From Bombus terrestris (lineage: Eukaryota; Arthropoda; Insecta; Hymenoptera; Apidae): a stretch of DNA of 64,000 bases. Positions 61,501 to 64,000 of this stretch are shown piece after piece. Position numbers and translations under genes: made by a program. The notes under the pieces are model-generated. The model worked only from the letters and a program-made list of their open reading frames with translations, was not told the DNA's origin and did no database searches. Numbering within the stretch: position 1 is the stretch's first letter; the number at the start of each line of letters is the position of its first letter. The stretch lies in contig NC_063275.1 in the NCBI RefSeq assembly GCF_910591885.1, positions 1,848,501-1,912,500 on the forward strand, written 5' to 3'.

Positions 61501-62869
61501 AATGCCATTCTGCTCCTTGAAGAAAAATCGTAGCTCCCTCGCTGCGATTGTTTCTTCCCGGAAATTGCGCAATCACGCCGTTCGTTAGCGTCTTGGTGTA
61601 GTCTTTCTTAATCGGCCTTCCTCGTTTTCCGTTATGTGGCACGTTATTCTCGGGAAACGATGGAAAGTACCACCTTCTATCCATCTTCGTTAAATCTACG
61701 AAATTCTCCTTTCCGTCTAGACTTCGTTTCCAAGTTTTCAATTCGAAGCGTTCGCGATTTCTTATCTTTCTTCGATGTTACTTTTGTTTGGAATACGTAG
61801 CCTGTGATGTCCGATGTTCGTTATATTTATTAGAATGGAAGAAGACGTTTATCAGCGGTATCGATCTCTCGCCTTTTTTTTCACGAGATCCTGTTACAAA
61901 TATGGGATATGGCAGCCGTTGAAGGAACTCAACGGCCAAACGGATACGTGTGTTACGCGTAACAAACAATTACGGAATTCAAAGGAACACGACTGGCTAT
62001 CGAAAGAAATACGTGTGCGCAGAGAAGCGGGCTGAGTCACCGAGACGTATCGCGAGCCCCTCTTCCCCCTCCTCTTGTCTAGAACTAAATAGGTTTTTGG
62101 AGCGTGAGCTTTTTCGGGACAAAATCGATCGACCTGTTTCACTGGCCTAATTACTGGCCGACGTTCTACCGCCGGAGTTCTCGTTCTCGTACGTGTAAAC
62201 TTGCCGCCTCTGTACATTTTGATACGCTCTGCAAACTCCACCACAGCGACAAACGTGAGTGTGTCTGTGTGTACCAAGTTCTCCACTCTGACAACAGAGA
62301 ACAGGATTTACGCTCGCTAATACTCGAAAGATAAGTAATTGGCAAAGTGTATCGCCAAGTCCGAGTACGAAGATAGTGGCGCCAAACGGAAAGATGTAAC
62401 GCTCGCGTAATCGATGGTCGGACGAATAATGCTCACGCGATCTAGTGGAACGTAGCCTTGTAAAATTTCACGGCGACTATCTCTCTAAACATCATACGAG
62501 GAAATTTCTCGCAGATACGTCTAAATTTAGACAACGTTATTTCCTCTACTAGGTTGCTCGTTCCGCGAAAATGAGACAATAAATGTCAAACAACTTGATT
62601 TCGTGGAATAACGGCACAATTTACTCGCTATAGCCACTAAAATGTTTCCCGATAAACAGTCCCTCCATCTACCATCACGATATGTTAACTGGCTTACAGC
62701 GCTATCCGGTATACGCACTACGAGTCGAACGATAAATAATATGTATGGATTCATTCATTCAACTGCAACTAACCGGTGTCCTTTTTTTTAATGAACGGCA
62801 AAAGAAATTGCTGTTTCTGCCTCGCGTAAGTAACAGGTTACAACCATGTTTAATAGCAAGTGTATTTCC

Positions 62870-62890
62870 ACACGTGCAAGTTGCACGTGT
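62870..62890. other. Near-perfect inverted repeat around CACGTG
   Basis: ACACGTGCAA, one G, then TTGCACGTGT: a 10-bp perfect inverted repeat with a single central base, carrying two E-boxes (CACGTG). Confidence 0.6.
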
Positions 62891-63609
62891 ACATTCGACG
62901 TAGATGATACATTCGTTTCTCTTCTCCTTTTTCAATATCGTCCGAGTTTTTTTCGATATTGCTCCCATGGTACGAGGCGAATATACACGCGCGATATTTT
63001 CCAAGTACGATAGTACCCGCGTCATTTATTTCGCAAACAACTTCCCCCGAGCGACGCCGCCAAGATATCCCCTCATTAGCACCCCTACGAGCTGTGCGTC
63101 TTCACCTGTCTTTCAATTACATCTCTGGCTTCCCTCGCCGGGATTGCTCGTTATCCTCGGAAACCGAGGCGGGTTACGTAATGCGTGCTATAATGGCGCG
63201 ATTATCGTGCGTGTGAGATAGAATTTTTAAGAACCGAGAAGTTGGAATAGGAAGAAAAGAAAAATAGCGCTGAACTAACGAGCGGCGCTGCTTCATCGTC
63301 GGTAAGCAGAATTTTCACGGATACTTGAACGCTGTTTTCTAAGATTTTATGAAAAGAAAAGAAAAAAAAAAGTCATTCGCTGATCGATGTAACTAATGAA
63401 ATAACCGACCGTTTTGGGATCGACGACGCACGAGTATAATATAGTCTTGAATCGAGCGAAAGGAGGTGGAGCAGGAAACGTAAAAGATAGTAAAGGAGAG
63501 GGCGCACTAGTGTCGGAGGAGGGACAGAGGTATTTCCGTTGTTGCAGAGTCTATCCATTTGGCAGGTTTATCAAAGGGTATGTGGACGCGCACGCGCGCT
63601 CGCATGTGC

Positions 63610-63740
63610 CCACCTACCTACTTACTTACTTACCTACCTGCATCTTAGTTTGCCTGCTTGCCAGCCAGCCTCTTCTCTAGCTGCTCTCTGGTTGCTCGAT
63701 TCTCCTGGCCTGCCTGGCTGCTTGCCTGCTAAGCTGCCGG
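63610..63740. repeat. Imperfect CCTA/CTTA/TGCC tetranucleotide repeat
   Basis: CCTACCTACTTACTTACTTA changes to TGCCTGCTTGCCAGCCAGCC and then TGGCCTGCC-type units. Similar in type to the tract at 20151-20236. Confidence 0.7.
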
Positions 63741-64000
63741 CCTACCGGTTTGCCTTGATCCCTTGAATAGCCAGGAGGTGGGTTGGAAGGTAGGTACGGC
63801 TTTCTTACGTAAGCGCTCCACTAGAGAGCGAGTTATCGTGGCAGGGTCGAACAGATGAATCGACACAGAGAAACAGATTTCCAGAGATCCATCGACCGAA
63901 TTCTTTCTCACCGAGTTTAGACGCTCTTCCGAAAAATCGAAGCGAATCGTTTCGCTGTATCATCTGTGATATTCCAGGCGATCGATTTAACTTTGAAAAT

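Larger units (their letters stand above)
55521..64000. other. Non-coding stretch to the window end, no gene recognised
   Basis: It contains a 12-G run at 59180-59191, YY1-like motifs (57508-57520, 61368-61380), an inverted repeat at 62870-62890 and a TACC/TTAC/TGCC microsatellite at about 63610-63740. Open frames are up to 152 codons (60872-61330, minus), with no family resemblance. Confidence 0.4.

Overview
The window looks like insect nuclear DNA, most probably from a hymenopteran such as a bee. It is almost entirely non-coding. It contains one complete intron-bearing housekeeping gene, TTAA-flanked (piggyBac-type) repeats, and alternating AT-rich and CpG-rich stretches. The hymenopteran call is an inference from overall texture and from the encoded protein; the sequence alone does not prove it.

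The only gene I can assign with confidence is the U1 snRNP 70 kDa protein (snRNP-U1-70K), on the minus strand. It has seven coding exons between 29040 and 24816 that join into a 409-residue reading frame. Its fourth intron is 2.5 kb, far longer than the others. That intron holds an 87-nt candidate cassette exon (27897-27983) with good splice sites and an in-frame TGA, so it looks like a 'poison' exon that would lower U1-70K output. Three foldable hairpins sit between the upstream coding exon and this cassette.

Repeats form the second theme. Five blocks (1-715, 9792-10846, 34917-35491, 36380-37762, 43343-44719) belong to one dispersed family. They end at TTAA with short terminal inverted repeats (CACTRGAACTACC-like), and most carry tandem units of about 139 bp, each centred on an ACCAGTC...GACTGGT palindrome. 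A 725-bp sequence resembling a solo LTR is inserted inside this cluster (35571-36295), and a diverged relative lies near 8.3-8.7 kb. A separate piggyBac relic (38115-39199) keeps TTAA ends and a fragment of the transposase C-terminus. A third repeat type, at 4991-5486, is an array of a near-perfect 18-bp palindrome at alternating 44/47-bp spacing.

Layout: 1-9.8 kb repeats and plain non-coding DNA; 9.8-10.8 kb satellite-bearing element; 12.67-13.5 kb a possible first coding exon (minus strand) in CpG-rich DNA; 18.7-20.1 kb a CpG-rich promoter-like block; 24.3-29.2 kb U1-70K; 29.2-34.9 kb non-coding with a CTCF-like motif; 34.9-39.2 kb nested transposon cluster; 43.3-44.7 kb another satellite element; 54.2-55.6 kb promoter-like DNA on the plus strand; the rest has no recognisable gene. 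The long gene-poor stretches would fit introns or regulatory DNA of large genes whose exons lie outside the window. I recognised no tRNA, rRNA, snRNA, known microRNA or CRISPR array by eye.
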